Source: Planctomycetota bacterium (GTDB lineage Bacteria > Planctomycetota > Planctomycetia > Pirellulales > Pirellulaceae). Taken from it: 64,000 nt of DNA. Below the pieces are notes generated by a model that searched no databases, was not told where the DNA came from, and saw nothing but the letters and a program-made list of their open reading frames with translations. The stretch spans positions 124,001 to 188,000 of the forward strand of contig JACNKX010000097.1 in assembly GCA_014381825.1 (NCBI GenBank), written 5' to 3'. The position numbers and the translations under genes were made by a program. Positions 17,861-27,729 of this stretch are shown in pieces (the first letter of the stretch is position 1; each line of letters begins with the position of its first letter).

Positions 17861-19228
17861 ATGACATTTGGATTCACACGGCGAGACGCACTGAAGACGC
17901 TTTCATGCGGTTTCGGCTACGCTGCCTTCGCCGGATTGAGCACCGAAGCCTCCGCAGATTTTCAGAACCCGCTTACGCCAAAGGCTCCGCATCACGAACC
18001 ACGAGCCAAACGCGTCATCTTTCTTTGTATGCGCGGCGGTCCGTCGCACGTCGATACGTTTGACTACAAACCTGACCTCGAGAAGGACAACGGCAAGCCT
18101 GCTCCAGGGCAGAAAGCTCGCAAATTAATGCAGTCACCCTGGAAGTTCGAGCAGCACGGCGAAAGTGGCTTGCCGATTTCCGAACTCTTTCCACATCTAG
18201 CGCAGCACGCAGACGATCTATGCTTGATCAATGGAATGCAAGGTGAAGTTCCGAACCATCCGCAGGCGTATCTGAAACTGCACACTGGCAGTTTCCGTTT
18301 CGTCCGGCCGTCGGTCGGCTCGTGGGCTTTATTCGGGCTCGGTACGGAAAATCAAAACCTTCCGGGCTTCATCACGCTCAACCCGGAAACTCGAGTTGGG
18401 GGCGCGCAGAACTATGGTAGTGCGTTTCTGCCGGCTTTTTATCAAGGCACCGCGATCGGGCAAGTGAACCGTCCACTCGACCAAGCGAAGATCGGAAATA
18501 TCGCCAATAGCCGCTTTTCGACCGATCAACAACGACAGCAGCTGAACCTGGTGCAGGAAATGAATCGTGAGCTGCTGGCCGAGAAGCAAGTCAGTCCGGA
18601 GTTAGAAGGCGTGATCGAATCCTATGAACTCGCTTTTCGTATGCAAAGCGCCGTGCCGGAGTTAATGGACGTTAACAACGAAACACAGGAGACGCTCAAT
18701 TCGTACGGCATCGGCAGTCAGCAAACCGATAACTTCGGTAGACAGTGCTTGCTCGCTCGGCGATTCGCCGAAGCAGGTGTTCGCTACATCGAGTTGTGTC
18801 ACGCGAACTGGGATCAGCATGGAGGTTTGAAAGCCAAGTTGACGGCAAACTGCGGCGCGACGGATCAACCGATCGCTGCGTTGTTGGCGGATCTCAAGCA
18901 ACGCGACATGTTGAAAGACACGCTTGTTGTGTGGGGCGGCGAGTTCGGTCGGACGCCACATGCAAAGAAAGCCGACGGTCGCGATCACAACGCCAGTGGT
19001 TTCACCACGTGGATGGCTGGCGGTGGGTCGAAAGGCGGACAGCGAGTTGGTTCGACGGACGAATACGGAATCTCGGCGGTCGAGAACAAGATGGGCTTCC
19101 ACGATTTACACGCTACGATGCTGCATCTTCTGGGATTGGAGCATACCAAGCTGACCTATCGTTATGCTGGTCGCGATTTTCGCTTGACGGATGTGTACGG
19201 TCGCGTTGTGGATGAAGTGTTGGCGTAA
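17861..19228 (+). CDS. DUF1501 family protein (Tat-type leader)
   Basis: 455 residues. The N-terminus TRRDALKTLSCGFGYAAFAG is a twin-arginine-like leader ending near ASADF, so export in folded form is likely. The DUF1501 signatures are CMRGGPSHVDTFDYKPDL near the start, the FVRPSVGSWALFGLG region, LLARRFAEAGVRYIEL, GGEFGRTP and GRDHNASGFTTWMAGGG. DUF1501 is distantly related to the alkaline phosphatase/sulfatase fold; its substrate is unknown. Start ATG 17861 with AAGGA about eight bases upstream. It forms an operon-like pair with the PSCyt1-DUF1549-DUF1553 gene 54 bp upstream. Its GFTTWMAGGG ending puts it in the same subgroup as the genes at 31.2 and 47.7 kb. Confidence 0.92.
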   Translation: MTFGFTRRDALKTLSCGFGYAAFAGLSTEASADFQNPLTPKAPHHEPRAKRVIFLCMRGGPSHVDTFDYKPDLEKDNGKPAPGQKARKLMQSPWKFEQHGESGLPISELFPHLAQHADDLCLINGMQGEVPNHPQAYLKLHTGSFRFVRPSVGSWALFGLGTENQNLPGFITLNPETRVGGAQNYGSAFLPAFYQGTAIGQVNRPLDQAKIGNIANSRFSTDQQRQQLNLVQEMNRELLAEKQVSPELEGVIESYELAFRMQSAVPELMDVNNETQETLNSYGIGSQQTDNFGRQCLLARRFAEAGVRYIELCHANWDQHGGLKAKLTANCGATDQPIAALLADLKQRDMLKDTLVVWGGEFGRTPHAKKADGRDHNASGFTTWMAGGGSKGGQRVGSTDEYGISAVENKMGFHDLHATMLHLLGLEHTKLTYRYAGRDFRLTDVYGRVVDEVLA

Positions 19229-19263
19229 TCGCCATTCTTTTAAGCCGTATCGGAGTGTCAGGA

Positions 19264-19740
19264 TTACGACGGCAGCTTCGCGTATTTCCCGCTGTAGTAC
19301 AGCAGTGGCTCACCCTCTTCTGGTGCTGCGCCAGCGACGATCTCGCCAATGAAGATGTCGTGATCACCGCCGGGCAAGATCTCTTTTAACTTGCAATCGA
19401 CCCAGCCAAGCGTGCCGTTCAAGATCGGTGCGCCGGTCTTAGCGGTTGTCGCATCCAAGTCGGAGAAATCTTTGGGACCTTTGAAAGCAAAGCGGTCCGA
19501 GATCTCCTGCTGATCTGCCGACAAGATGTTTAAGGCAAAGCAGCCGCCTTCTTCGAACTTGATGCGCGATTGCCCTTCCTTTTGGATGCACAGGATCACG
19601 AGCGGAGGATCGAGGGAAAGAGAAGTAACCGCGTTCGCGGTCATTCCCCACGTCTCGTCTCCGACCTTGGTACTTGCGACCGTCACGCCCGTCACGAACT
19701 TGCCGAGGATTCTACGTTGTTCTTTGGAATCGAGGGGCAC
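19264..19740 (-). CDS. Flavin reductase family protein (FMN-binding split barrel)
   Basis: 158 residues, normal for the HpaC/flavin reductase-like group. Family pattern: LGKFVTGVTVAST near the N-terminus, then GMTANAVTSLSLDPPLVILCI (FMN-binding), FALNILSADQQEISDRFA, and a C-terminal GDHDIFIGEIVAG. It probably reduces free FMN or FAD with NAD(P)H, supplying a monooxygenase, or is itself an FMN oxidoreductase. The start is GTG 19740, with GGAG eight bases upstream; no ATG fits. It lies 56 bp downstream of an SDR gene on the same strand, so both are probably one transcript. No monooxygenase component is nearby. Confidence 0.88.
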   Translation of the reverse strand: MPLDSKEQRRILGKFVTGVTVASTKVGDETWGMTANAVTSLSLDPPLVILCIQKEGQSRIKFEEGGCFALNILSADQQEISDRFAFKGPKDFSDLDATTAKTGAPILNGTLGWVDCKLKEILPGGDHDIFIGEIVAGAAPEEGEPLLYYSGKYAKLPS

Positions 19741-19796
19741 GGTATAGCTCCGAATGAGTTTTGTTTTCTAGAGGTCAGAGATCTCTCTTCCTTCGC

Positions 19797-20570
19797 TCAC
19801 CTTGCGGTCCAGCCGCCATCCACCGTTAACAAACTGCCGGTCATATAACTCGACGCGTCGCTAGCGAGCAAGATCGCTGCGCCTTGAATCTCCTGCATCT
19901 CGCCCCAGCGTTCCAGGGCAACCGCGCCGACGATGAACTTCTTCGTTTGTTCAGCGTGCTCGATTGGCTTGTTCATTGGTGTGAGGAACGGGCCGGGGCA
20001 AATGGCGTTGCAAGTTACTCCGAACGGAGCCATCTCGAGTCCCAGTGCGCGAGTCATTTGGACGACTGCGCCTTTACTGGTTGCGTAAGGTGTGCGATTT
20101 GAGAGGCCGACGACGCCGAGCGTACTTGCCATGTTGATGATGCGCCCGTACTTGGCGGATTTCATGTGTGGTATGACTGCTTTTGCCATTAACCAAACGC
20201 CATCGACATTGGTCCGCTCGACGTCTTTAAACTGCTCGTAGGTCAGTTCGTCGATCGCACCTCGAATGTTGATTCCCGCGTTGTTGATCAAGATGTCGAT
20301 CTTGCCGAATTCGTCGAGCGCTCTCTGCGTGACGGCTTGGCATGCATCCTCGGACGTCACGTCCGCTGCCATTGCCAATGCGCGGTGGCCGAACGCGTCG
20401 GCAACTTCCTTTGCTGCAGCTTCGGCCTCGTCGGCGTTGCGGCTTGTCAGCAAAACATCAGCACCGGCCGAAGCGAGTCCAGCTGCCATGGCGTGACCGA
20501 GGCCCTTCGATCCGCCTGTTATAATCGCCGCTCGTCCGCTGAGATCGAATAGTTTTATTCCTGGAAGCAT
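19797..20570 (-). CDS. Short-chain dehydrogenase/reductase (SDR)
   Basis: 257 residues, classical SDR. The NAD(P)-binding motif is TGGSKGLGHA near residue 18, NNAG is present (NNAGINIRG), the catalytic Ser is in INMASTLGV and the YxxxK pair is YATSK. The C-terminus MTGSLLTVDGGWTAR is typical of 3-oxoacyl-ACP reductase, gluconate 5-dehydrogenase or glucose 1-dehydrogenase-like members. Substrate cannot be assigned from sequence. Start ATG 20570. It is followed 56 bp on by the flavin reductase gene, which suggests a shared small redox operon. Confidence 0.9.
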   Translation of the reverse strand: MLPGIKLFDLSGRAAIITGGSKGLGHAMAAGLASAGADVLLTSRNADEAEAAAKEVADAFGHRALAMAADVTSEDACQAVTQRALDEFGKIDILINNAGINIRGAIDELTYEQFKDVERTNVDGVWLMAKAVIPHMKSAKYGRIINMASTLGVVGLSNRTPYATSKGAVVQMTRALGLEMAPFGVTCNAICPGPFLTPMNKPIEHAEQTKKFIVGAVALERWGEMQEIQGAAILLASDASSYMTGSLLTVDGGWTAR

Positions 20571-20628
20571 TTTTAAGAAGTCCTTCTGTTTAATTCACTT
20601 TATCCGCGTGGATCGTGGGTGCAGCACG

Positions 20629-20742
20629 ATGGATGTCTATGATCTAGCGCGACTTAAGAGTGCACAAGGTGACTTGTCGCCGGAATGCCCCGGTTGCGGA
20701 CATTCGCGAGTTCAACTGGCACTGAGAGCCGACAGTTCCTAA
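20629..20742 (+). CDS. Possible 37-residue protein with a CPGCGH motif
   Basis: A short frame, ATG 20629 to TAA, that contains the motif CPGCGH about two-thirds along, a knuckle typical of zinc ribbons, in an otherwise acidic and helical sequence (MDVYDLARLKSAQGDLSPE). It lies 29 bases before the solo DUF1501 start and diverges from the SDR gene. It may be a small zinc protein, a leader peptide, or chance. No clear ribosome site was found. Confidence 0.25.
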   Translation: MDVYDLARLKSAQGDLSPECPGCGHSRVQLALRADSS

Positions 20743-20771
20743 ACTAAGAAGCAACTTAGGAGAAGGTTCGT

Positions 20772-22148
20772 ATGACTTCTAGTGACGGTTGTCCTCAATT
20801 CCAACATGTCGATCGCGTCTCGCGCCGAGCGTGCTTGACGATTGGTGGTGCCGTCGGTCTCGGATTAGGCCTACCGGATCTGTTGCGGTTACGGGCTGCT
20901 GAATCTAATAGTGGGTTTGGCTCGGCGAAGAGCGTCATCTTCTTGTTCCTGCATGGCGGTCATCCACAGCATGAGACGTGGGATCCAAAGCCCGATGCAC
21001 CGGACAGCGTGCGCGGCGAGTTTGGTGACACGGCAACATCGCTGTCCGGATTCAGAATCAGCGAGTTGTTGCCAAATTGTTCGACGCTTGCGAATCGACT
21101 AGCCGTCGTACGATCGATGGCGCACGACAATGCCAATCATGTCCAGGCTTGTCTCCCCGCGATGTCGGGCCATAAGCATCCGCCGAGTGTTCGTGGACGC
21201 GGCGACTTCCCGCCAACGGCCGCTGACTTTCCACACTTTGGTGCCGTACTCGATCATCTTCGCCCTGGCAGTGGCGAACTGCCGAATTGGGTCCAGCTTG
21301 GTCCTGTGATGACGCGGTCAAATCGTACCGTGTTACACGGCCAGTCGCCTGGCTTTCTCGGCGACAATCATAGCGCCTTTAGAGTCGATCAAGATCTGAA
21401 ACCGGATGACATCCAAATAGAAGCGATCGCACCGGAGATCAGTGTTCAACGTTTGCGAGATCGCCGTGGCTTACTCGCAGAGATCGATTCGCAGCGCGAG
21501 CGAATCGACATTGCGGCTGCAAGGTCACGAACTGCCTTCTACGAGAAGGCGTTTGGGTTGTTAACCTCGGATGCGACTCATCGGGCATTTGATCTTGGGG
21601 CTGAGCCAACCGCCATTCGCGAGCGTTACGGTCGCAATCAGGTCGGTCAAAGTTGTTTGCTGGCACGTCGTTTGGTCGAAGTCGGTGTTCCATTCGTGAA
21701 CGTCCATTGGTGTAAAACGCCATCGGGTTCGTGGGACACGCACGGTCAGAATTTCACAAAGATGAAGGACTCACTTGGCCCGACGTTGGATACGGCCCTA
21801 TCGGCATTGATCGAGGACATTGAGCAACGCGGGATGCTCGACGACGTGCTGATCATGCCAATGGCCGAGTTTGGTCGCACGCCTCAAATCAATAAGAACG
21901 CGGGCCGCGATCACTGGCCGTTCGTGTACACGTTGGCGATGGCTGGCGCAGGACTGAAGCGAGGCGTCGTCGAAGGAGTGTCGGATCGACTTGGAGCTTA
22001 TCCGGCGTCGACTCCGTATGATCCAGCCGACATGGCCGCGACGATTTACCATCTGCTTGGTATCCGCGACGACACCGTGCTCTATGACCGCGAAACCAGG
22101 CCTCACAAGTTGGTCGTGGGCAAGAAGATCGACGCGATTCTCGCTTAG
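20772..22148 (+). CDS. DUF1501 family protein, unpaired (GRDHWP subgroup)
   Basis: 458 residues. The leader [25 protein letters not shown] is Tat-like. DUF1501 landmarks: [21 protein letters not shown] near 60-80, [54 protein letters not shown], and a short C-terminus [17 protein letters not shown]. Start ATG 20772 has GGAGAAGG upstream. Unlike the gene at 17.8 kb it has no PSCyt1/DUF1549/DUF1553 partner next to it. It shares the GRDHWP ending with the 42.2 and 59.5 kb paralogues. Its 3' end overlaps the convergent gltX stop by four bases. Confidence 0.92.
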   Translation: MTSSDGCPQFQHVDRVSRRACLTIGGAVGLGLGLPDLLRLRAAESNSGFGSAKSVIFLFLHGGHPQHETWDPKPDAPDSVRGEFGDTATSLSGFRISELLPNCSTLANRLAVVRSMAHDNANHVQACLPAMSGHKHPPSVRGRGDFPPTAADFPHFGAVLDHLRPGSGELPNWVQLGPVMTRSNRTVLHGQSPGFLGDNHSAFRVDQDLKPDDIQIEAIAPEISVQRLRDRRGLLAEIDSQRERIDIAAARSRTAFYEKAFGLLTSDATHRAFDLGAEPTAIRERYGRNQVGQSCLLARRLVEVGVPFVNVHWCKTPSGSWDTHGQNFTKMKDSLGPTLDTALSALIEDIEQRGMLDDVLIMPMAEFGRTPQINKNAGRDHWPFVYTLAMAGAGLKRGVVEGVSDRLGAYPASTPYDPADMAATIYHLLGIRDDTVLYDRETRPHKLVVGKKIDAILA

Positions 22149-23710
22149 TCGTCGGCCCTTGCGAGGCAGCGATCAATGCGTACGAGACAGCTGTCTTTGC
22201 CAAGGATCTCTAAAGCCTCGAACATACCGACGCCGACGCCCTTGCCCGTTACGGCGACTCGCAATGCGTGGATGATCTCGCCGATCTTGATTTCTTTCGA
22301 TTCGATGAACGAGCGTAACGCGGCTTCGCAGGTTTCGCGATCAAACGGCTCTGCGCTGGCTAAGATATCGCGGAACTCTCTCAACAGTTCGGCAGCGCCG
22401 TCTTTGCAAACACGCTTCTTAAAGGCCTTCTCTTCAAAGGGCAAAGCATCATCGTTGACGAAGAATTCGTCGAATTCCAAGATGTCGCCCGCTGTTTTGA
22501 TGCGGTCACCGGCTGCTTCGACGATCTTGATTAGATGCGGCGCTGTGTCGCAAGGGGGTGGCGATGCAACGAGTCCGGTTTTCTGAAGAAACGGTACGAC
22601 CAACGCAACCTTTTGCTTAATCGGCAAGTGCTGCATGTGTCGCAACTGAAACGCGGACAGTTTCTGCGGATCGAAGCTGGCTGGCGACTTGTTGACTCGT
22701 TCGAGCGAGAAGTGAGTGATCATTTCATCGCGTGTGAATTCCTCTGTCTTGTCGTCCAAGGACCAGCCTAGCAGTAACAAGTAGTTGATGATGGCATCCG
22801 GCAAGTACCCGACTTCTCGGTAGAAGTCGACGATCACGGGATTGAAAGTATCAGCTGTGGTTTCGTGTCCGATCTTTGCCGCGATAGCGTTGCCGTGATC
22901 GCAGAGACTTTTGAAGTCGCGGTTCTTGAGATACTTATCGAGCTTGCGTTTGCTGATCTTTGCCGTACCACTCGGTTCGGCGACGTAAGGTAGGTGTGCG
23001 AACTCGGGTAGGTTGCAGCCAAGTGACTGCGCGATGAAAATCTGCCGCGGCGTGTTTGACAAATGTTCCGCCGCGCGAATCACGTGCGTGATCTCAAAGT
23101 CTGAGTCGTCGACGACGCTTGCAAGGTGATACAAACACGAGCCGTCCGCTCGTTGGATGACATGGTCTTGTTCTCTTGCCCAATCAAAGGCAACATCACC
23201 TCGAATGAGGTCGTGAAATTCGCACTTGCCATCACGTGGCATCTTTAAACGCACTACAAACTTGCGGCCTTCGGCTTCGAAGGCTGCGGCTTGCTCGTCG
23301 GTTTCGGCCATCCATCGGCGACTGTAGACGTAGTCGCGTTTCTCTTTCTCGGCAGATTCTCGCTCGGCTTGAACCTCTTCGGGCGTGGCGTAGTCGCGAT
23401 AGGCGAAGCCTGCTACGAGAAGTTGTTTCGCCGCCGCTTGATGTTGTTCGCTGCGCTGGGACTGGAAGTACGGAGCGTGAGGGCCATCAACGCATGGACC
23501 TTCATCCCAGTCAATTCCGAGCCAACGAAAACCTTCGAGGATCGGTTCCAAGGCGGCTTCGACGTTTCTCTCCTGATCCGTATCGTCAATCCGCAGAATG
23601 AATTGCCCGCCGTGTTTGCGAGCGAACAGCCAGTTGAACAAAGCGGTACGGACGCCGCCGATGTGAAGATAGCCAGTGGGACTGGGAGCGAAACGCGTAC
23701 GAACGGTCAT
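22145..23710 (-). CDS. gltX: Glutamyl-tRNA synthetase
   Basis: 521 residues. Class I aminoacyl-tRNA synthetase that charges tRNA-Glu (possibly tRNA-Gln as well, if an amidotransferase operates). HIGH-type motif [20 protein letters not shown] at residues 10-29 and KMSKS-type motif KISKRK at about 258 confirm the class. The GltX signatures [24 protein letters not shown] and FAHLPYV are also present. The frame extends to 23743, but ATG 23710 ([11 protein letters not shown]) is the normal GltX start. Overlaps the DUF1501 stop by four bases, tail to tail. Confidence 0.96.
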   Translation of the reverse strand: MTVRTRFAPSPTGYLHIGGVRTALFNWLFARKHGGQFILRIDDTDQERNVEAALEPILEGFRWLGIDWDEGPCVDGPHAPYFQSQRSEQHQAAAKQLLVAGFAYRDYATPEEVQAERESAEKEKRDYVYSRRWMAETDEQAAAFEAEGRKFVVRLKMPRDGKCEFHDLIRGDVAFDWAREQDHVIQRADGSCLYHLASVVDDSDFEITHVIRAAEHLSNTPRQIFIAQSLGCNLPEFAHLPYVAEPSGTAKISKRKLDKYLKNRDFKSLCDHGNAIAAKIGHETTADTFNPVIVDFYREVGYLPDAIINYLLLLGWSLDDKTEEFTRDEMITHFSLERVNKSPASFDPQKLSAFQLRHMQHLPIKQKVALVVPFLQKTGLVASPPPCDTAPHLIKIVEAAGDRIKTAGDILEFDEFFVNDDALPFEEKAFKKRVCKDGAAELLREFRDILASAEPFDRETCEAALRSFIESKEIKIGEIIHALRVAVTGKGVGVGMFEALEILGKDSCLVRIDRCLARADD

Positions 23711-23818
23711 AGGATACGAGTGCCTGGGGAGGACGTTAGTCAAAGAGTGTCGTTGTACTCTTTGACTAATATGAGTGGCAAGTGATGGGGAGAATTGATG
23801 CCAGCGACCAAGCGACGA

Positions 23819-24967
23819 TCATTCGTCGTGGTCGAACCCTTGCCGTTGCTGGCGGCGCTGCAACTTACGAAGTCGCCGGCGTTCCGCCTTTGACATAGGC
23901 CGACTGTTATCCTCGGATTCGTCTTCCGTGGGCGAACCGGAAGTCGTCCGGACGGACTTCTTGCTGATCGAAGGGACGGCGAGCGGAGTGGCTTCGACGT
24001 TTGACTTCTCGTGCGTGGAGTCGACTCGGACCGTCTTCGATCCTGCGGCTCGCTCACGTTGCAACAATTTCTTGCGCGTCTTTGGAAGTTGTTCTTCCTT
24101 CGAAACCACCGGCTTGGTGCGACCCGCGCGTCGTGTTCCTTGAGCTTCTTGATAAACATGTCGCCCGTACAATGCGACCGCGTAGACCAAGCAAAAATGC
24201 GCTGCCAACAGTGTCGAAGAAGATGCGACGACGCGAGCGAGGTCAAGATTGGTAAGTGCTGGGTGGAAGTTCGTGACCACGAAGCCGATGTATGACCCTG
24301 CGGCCAGACAGACAAAAGTAATGGCGAGGCGCGAGCCTCTGACTTCGATGGCAACTCGCACCAAGCACGCAGCGATCGTGAGCCCAACCAACAGGACCGA
24401 CCACACACTTCCGTCGGCGAGCAACGTCGTGCCGGTCAGCTGAATCATCGACGGTTGCAGGATTGTATGAGCGTGCGTTGTGGCGTCGAAGCTCGCGATG
24501 ACGAAACAAACCGTTGCCCATTGCCAGACTCGATAACGACCTCGATAGTCGTCCAGACGATGACGGCGGATTACGTAGACAAGCGTTGATGTTGCGGCAC
24601 CGATACCTAGTGTTAGCGAAGCGAACCAGTCCGCGATGTTTCCACGCGTCGTCAGGTCGAAGGCGGCGAGAGACGATTGGAATGATTCGGGCAACCCGAC
24701 AAAGAGACGAGCATAAAGAAGCTCGATTCCCGCAATTGCAACTCCACCGACGAGAAGCAAGGCGACGAGCGTTAGAGTCCGTTGGGGAAGCAGCGAAGTT
24801 AAAGGTGCTTGTCGCTGAGCTAGCGCCGCGTCGGAGTAGATGCGACCGTCCCCCTCGTCGGGAGATTGAGGCGCGTTGCCTTCATCCCGATCGGTCGATG
24901 TCGTCATCTCGTCCCGAAAGACTCGTCGGCGTCTCTCATCTCCCTGACCACCACGTCGAAACTGCAT
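23819..24967 (-). CDS. Hypothetical membrane protein with basic C-terminal tail
   Basis: 382 residues, no family recognised. After a polar, acidic N-terminus (about 1-65) there are roughly six hydrophobic helices between about 66 and 265 (for example LTLVALLLVGGVAIAGIELLYA, SVWSVLLVGLTIAACLVRVAI). The final 110 residues are highly charged, with KTRKKLLQRERAAGS and RRRLRKLQRRQQRQ, likely cytoplasmic and able to bind nucleic acid or acidic lipid. Starts are possible at ATG 24967 and ATG 24907. It lies upstream of gltX on the same strand, about 110 bp away. It could be lineage-specific to planctomycetes. Confidence 0.7.
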   Translation of the reverse strand: MQFRRGGQGDERRRRVFRDEMTTSTDRDEGNAPQSPDEGDGRIYSDAALAQRQAPLTSLLPQRTLTLVALLLVGGVAIAGIELLYARLFVGLPESFQSSLAAFDLTTRGNIADWFASLTLGIGAATSTLVYVIRRHRLDDYRGRYRVWQWATVCFVIASFDATTHAHTILQPSMIQLTGTTLLADGSVWSVLLVGLTIAACLVRVAIEVRGSRLAITFVCLAAGSYIGFVVTNFHPALTNLDLARVVASSSTLLAAHFCLVYAVALYGRHVYQEAQGTRRAGRTKPVVSKEEQLPKTRKKLLQRERAAGSKTVRVDSTHEKSNVEATPLAVPSISKKSVRTTSGSPTEDESEDNSRPMSKAERRRLRKLQRRQQRQGFDHDE

Positions 24968-25260
24968 ATTCCTGGTACCACCTAACTTGAAGAGCGATTC
25001 CTTTCACTCCCGCATGCGAGAACGCAACTCTTCAGACTTCGGCAGCGACGAGGGCTGAACTGTACTTGTGATTGGTCGAAGACGCACACGTCTCCTGGAC
25101 GTGCGATCACCGAGAATCGTCCAACTCGGCGCAATCGTTAATGTCGATCCATCAGTTTGGTGCCGTGCGGAGCACTTGGTGTTGCACTCGGCCGATTCGG
25201 CGCGACCGTTACGATCCCCACGATTTGTACAGCTCACTTATCTAATATGCTTGTCCGAGT

Positions 25261-27654
25261 TTGACCTTAGTTGTGGTGAAACCTAGGTTTGTGAAGCCTT
25301 TGTACCCGACGGGCGCTAGAGCTTTCTTAGAGCAATTAGCGGCAACTGTGGGCGGCGTCCGCTCACTCGTATCGCGTTTATTGAATATGGAATCACCACC
25401 GACATCGACATCTCGATCTGACCGAGAGCGTGCGCAGCGAGCGAAAGACGCTGAAAATCGCTTGGCTGCGCTGTCTTCGTTGCTCGACTCCATTGACAAC
25501 AACGCCCGCACTGATCCGTTATCGGAGAAGAGTTCGCAGAGCCCACATGAATCACAACTGGTGATGGCCCGGCTTGGGATGGCAAGTAGCTTGTTCATTG
25601 CCTTGCGAGCTAAGCACGGCCCGACGGCAGCACACTGTTTGCGAGTCGCGCTCGGAGCGTCGTCGTGGGCCATGGCGATGAAGATTCCCGACGAGCTGCG
25701 CGATGATATCGAAGTCGCCTCGCTGTTACATGATGTCGGAAAAATTGGCGTCCCGGACCACTTGCTGATGAAGCCGGGCAGACTCACCGGCGAAGAATTA
25801 CTCTTAATGGAACGGCATCGGCAACTAGGATGCGAGATTCTTTCGGGTTGTTGTACGTCGAAGAGCGTTCTTGACATCGTCCAGTATATTCCCGGCTGGT
25901 ACGACGGCACGAAACATGGATTTGATCGATGCGGGGAAGATCTTCCGCTTGGATCTCGGCTCATCGCGGTTGTTGACGCATTCGACGCGATGACCACGGA
26001 CCACGTCTACCGTCGAGCGTTGTCGCGAGAGCGCGCTGTCGCAGAGTTGTTTCAGTATTCCGGGACTCAGTTCGATCCGCAACTCGTCAAGCAATTCTGC
26101 GAGTTGATCAGTCAGGAAAAAGTTCAATTCACGGAAACCGTTGCTCGGCGCTGGCTGCAGCAGATCAGCGTTGATGCTTCGAACCGATATTGGTCACTTT
26201 CTGATGTGAAGCCCGGCGCGGTCTCGGACTCGCGACAAGCGTCCTCGCCTTACTATCAACGACTGCTCGACAGCATGCACGATGGAGTCGTTTTTGTTGA
26301 CGATAGCCGTCGCGTCGCGAACTGGAATAGAGCCGCCGAACGCTTGACGGGAATCACCTCACACAGCATCGTCGGGAACACTTGGACTCCCGATCTAGTT
26401 CGCTTAAAGGACGAATGGGGAAAGACCGTACCTGACGAGGAGTGTCCTATTGCGCACGCAATGAACTCGGGAGCACAGTCGTTCCGAAGACTCACGCTGC
26501 TCGGAAGGAAGAAGGAACGCGTTGCGGTCGATGTTCAGATTTCGCCCGTGCTGCGTGGAGACGGCGTCGCACAAGGGGCCGCGGTGATCCTGCACGACGC
26601 TTCGTCGCAGATTAATCTTGAGGAGCGCGTAGAATCACTGAACGAACGGGCGACTCAGGACCCCTTGACGAAGTTGTCGAATCGAGCTGAGTTTGATAGC
26701 GGGCTAGAAGATTTCGTCACGAATTACCGTGAACAGGGCGAAGCCTGTTCGATGATCATGTGCGACATCGATCACTTCAAGAAGATAAACGATATTCACG
26801 GCCATCAAGCCGGTGACGAAGCTCTGATTCTGTTTGCCGGGATCCTTCAAGGGCACGCTCGCGACGGTGACCTCGTTGCCCGCTACGGTGGCGAAGAGTT
26901 TGTAGTACTTTGTGCCGACTGTGACAATGCGACGGCGACTCGTCGCGCGGAAGTGCTGCGCCGAGCGGTCTCGGAACACAAGCAACCGTCGCTCGAGGGA
27001 AAGTGTGTCACCGCAAGTTTTGGCGTGACGGAACTCCAGGGGGGCGACACACCGGAAACGTTCTTGAATCGAGCTGATCGAGCGTTGCTGCAAGCCAAAG
27101 ATAATGGCCGCAATTTGGTCGTCCAACTTGGCACAGGGATTGGCGAGGATGAAAAGAATGCCAAGCGTTCGAGCTGGTGGGAATGGTTTCAGGCCGCGCC
27201 GGCCGACGAGCTGCTTTCACGTCGGTTGGTCACTGTCGTACCCATGAAAGTCGCTGCAGAGAAGCTGCGAGGATACGTCGCGGACCATCACGCGGAGATT
27301 CTCGACATTCAAGACAATTGCGTTACGGTAAAGATTGATGAATCGCAATCCGCCTTCAACAAACGATGGGGCGATCGCCCAGTTCCCTTCGTGATCGAAC
27401 TCACGTTTGACGAGCAAGATAACGGAACGGGGCAGCTGGGAACGTTGATTCAAGTCGTCGTTCGCCCACGTCGCCAACGAGATCGACGGCGGCGGGACAT
27501 GCTCGAACGGGCTCGGCAGCTGCTGGTGAGTTTAAAGTCGTATTTGATGGCGCACGATTACGTAGAAGAACCACGCGAATCCGATTCCGAACACTCTCGG
27601 GATCGGATTCTAAAGAAGTCGAAGAAGATCCTTTCTCACTGGTTGAGTCAGTGA
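25261..27654 (+). CDS. Degenerate HD-GYP / PAS / GGDEF cyclic-di-GMP signalling protein
   Basis: About 797 residues. Order: N-terminal extension; HD-type domain (about 110-300) with HDVGKIGVPD at 157-166 and HRQLG; a PAS domain (about 335-460, FVDDSRRVANWNRAAERLTG); a GGDEF domain with GGEEF at 543-547 and an I-site RDGD at 534-537; and a C-terminal domain of unknown type ending in a basic, helical tail. The GGEEF and RxxD sites look intact, so diguanylate cyclase activity with product inhibition is likely. The HHE...GYP region of HD-GYP is replaced by YIPGWYDGTKHGF, so phosphodiesterase activity is doubtful. The start is uncertain: the frame opens at TTG 25261, with GTG codons at 25273/25276 and ATG at 25387. 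A flagellin-like gene follows. Confidence 0.85.
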   Translation: MTLVVVKPRFVKPLYPTGARAFLEQLAATVGGVRSLVSRLLNMESPPTSTSRSDRERAQRAKDAENRLAALSSLLDSIDNNARTDPLSEKSSQSPHESQLVMARLGMASSLFIALRAKHGPTAAHCLRVALGASSWAMAMKIPDELRDDIEVASLLHDVGKIGVPDHLLMKPGRLTGEELLLMERHRQLGCEILSGCCTSKSVLDIVQYIPGWYDGTKHGFDRCGEDLPLGSRLIAVVDAFDAMTTDHVYRRALSRERAVAELFQYSGTQFDPQLVKQFCELISQEKVQFTETVARRWLQQISVDASNRYWSLSDVKPGAVSDSRQASSPYYQRLLDSMHDGVVFVDDSRRVANWNRAAERLTGITSHSIVGNTWTPDLVRLKDEWGKTVPDEECPIAHAMNSGAQSFRRLTLLGRKKERVAVDVQISPVLRGDGVAQGAAVILHDASSQINLEERVESLNERATQDPLTKLSNRAEFDSGLEDFVTNYREQGEACSMIMCDIDHFKKINDIHGHQAGDEALILFAGILQGHARDGDLVARYGGEEFVVLCADCDNATATRRAEVLRRAVSEHKQPSLEGKCVTASFGVTELQGGDTPETFLNRADRALLQAKDNGRNLVVQLGTGIGEDEKNAKRSSWWEWFQAAPADELLSRRLVTVVPMKVAAEKLRGYVADHHAEILDIQDNCVTVKIDESQSAFNKRWGDRPVPFVIELTFDEQDNGTGQLGTLIQVVVRPRRQRDRRRRDMLERARQLLVSLKSYLMAHDYVEEPRESDSEHSRDRILKKSKKILSHWLSQ

Positions 27655-27729
27655 TTCGTCGAGCCAAGTTGGGCTGACACACATTCCGGTCAGGCCACGT
27701 CGCAGGAGCAGGACAGGAGGGGCGTCGAA

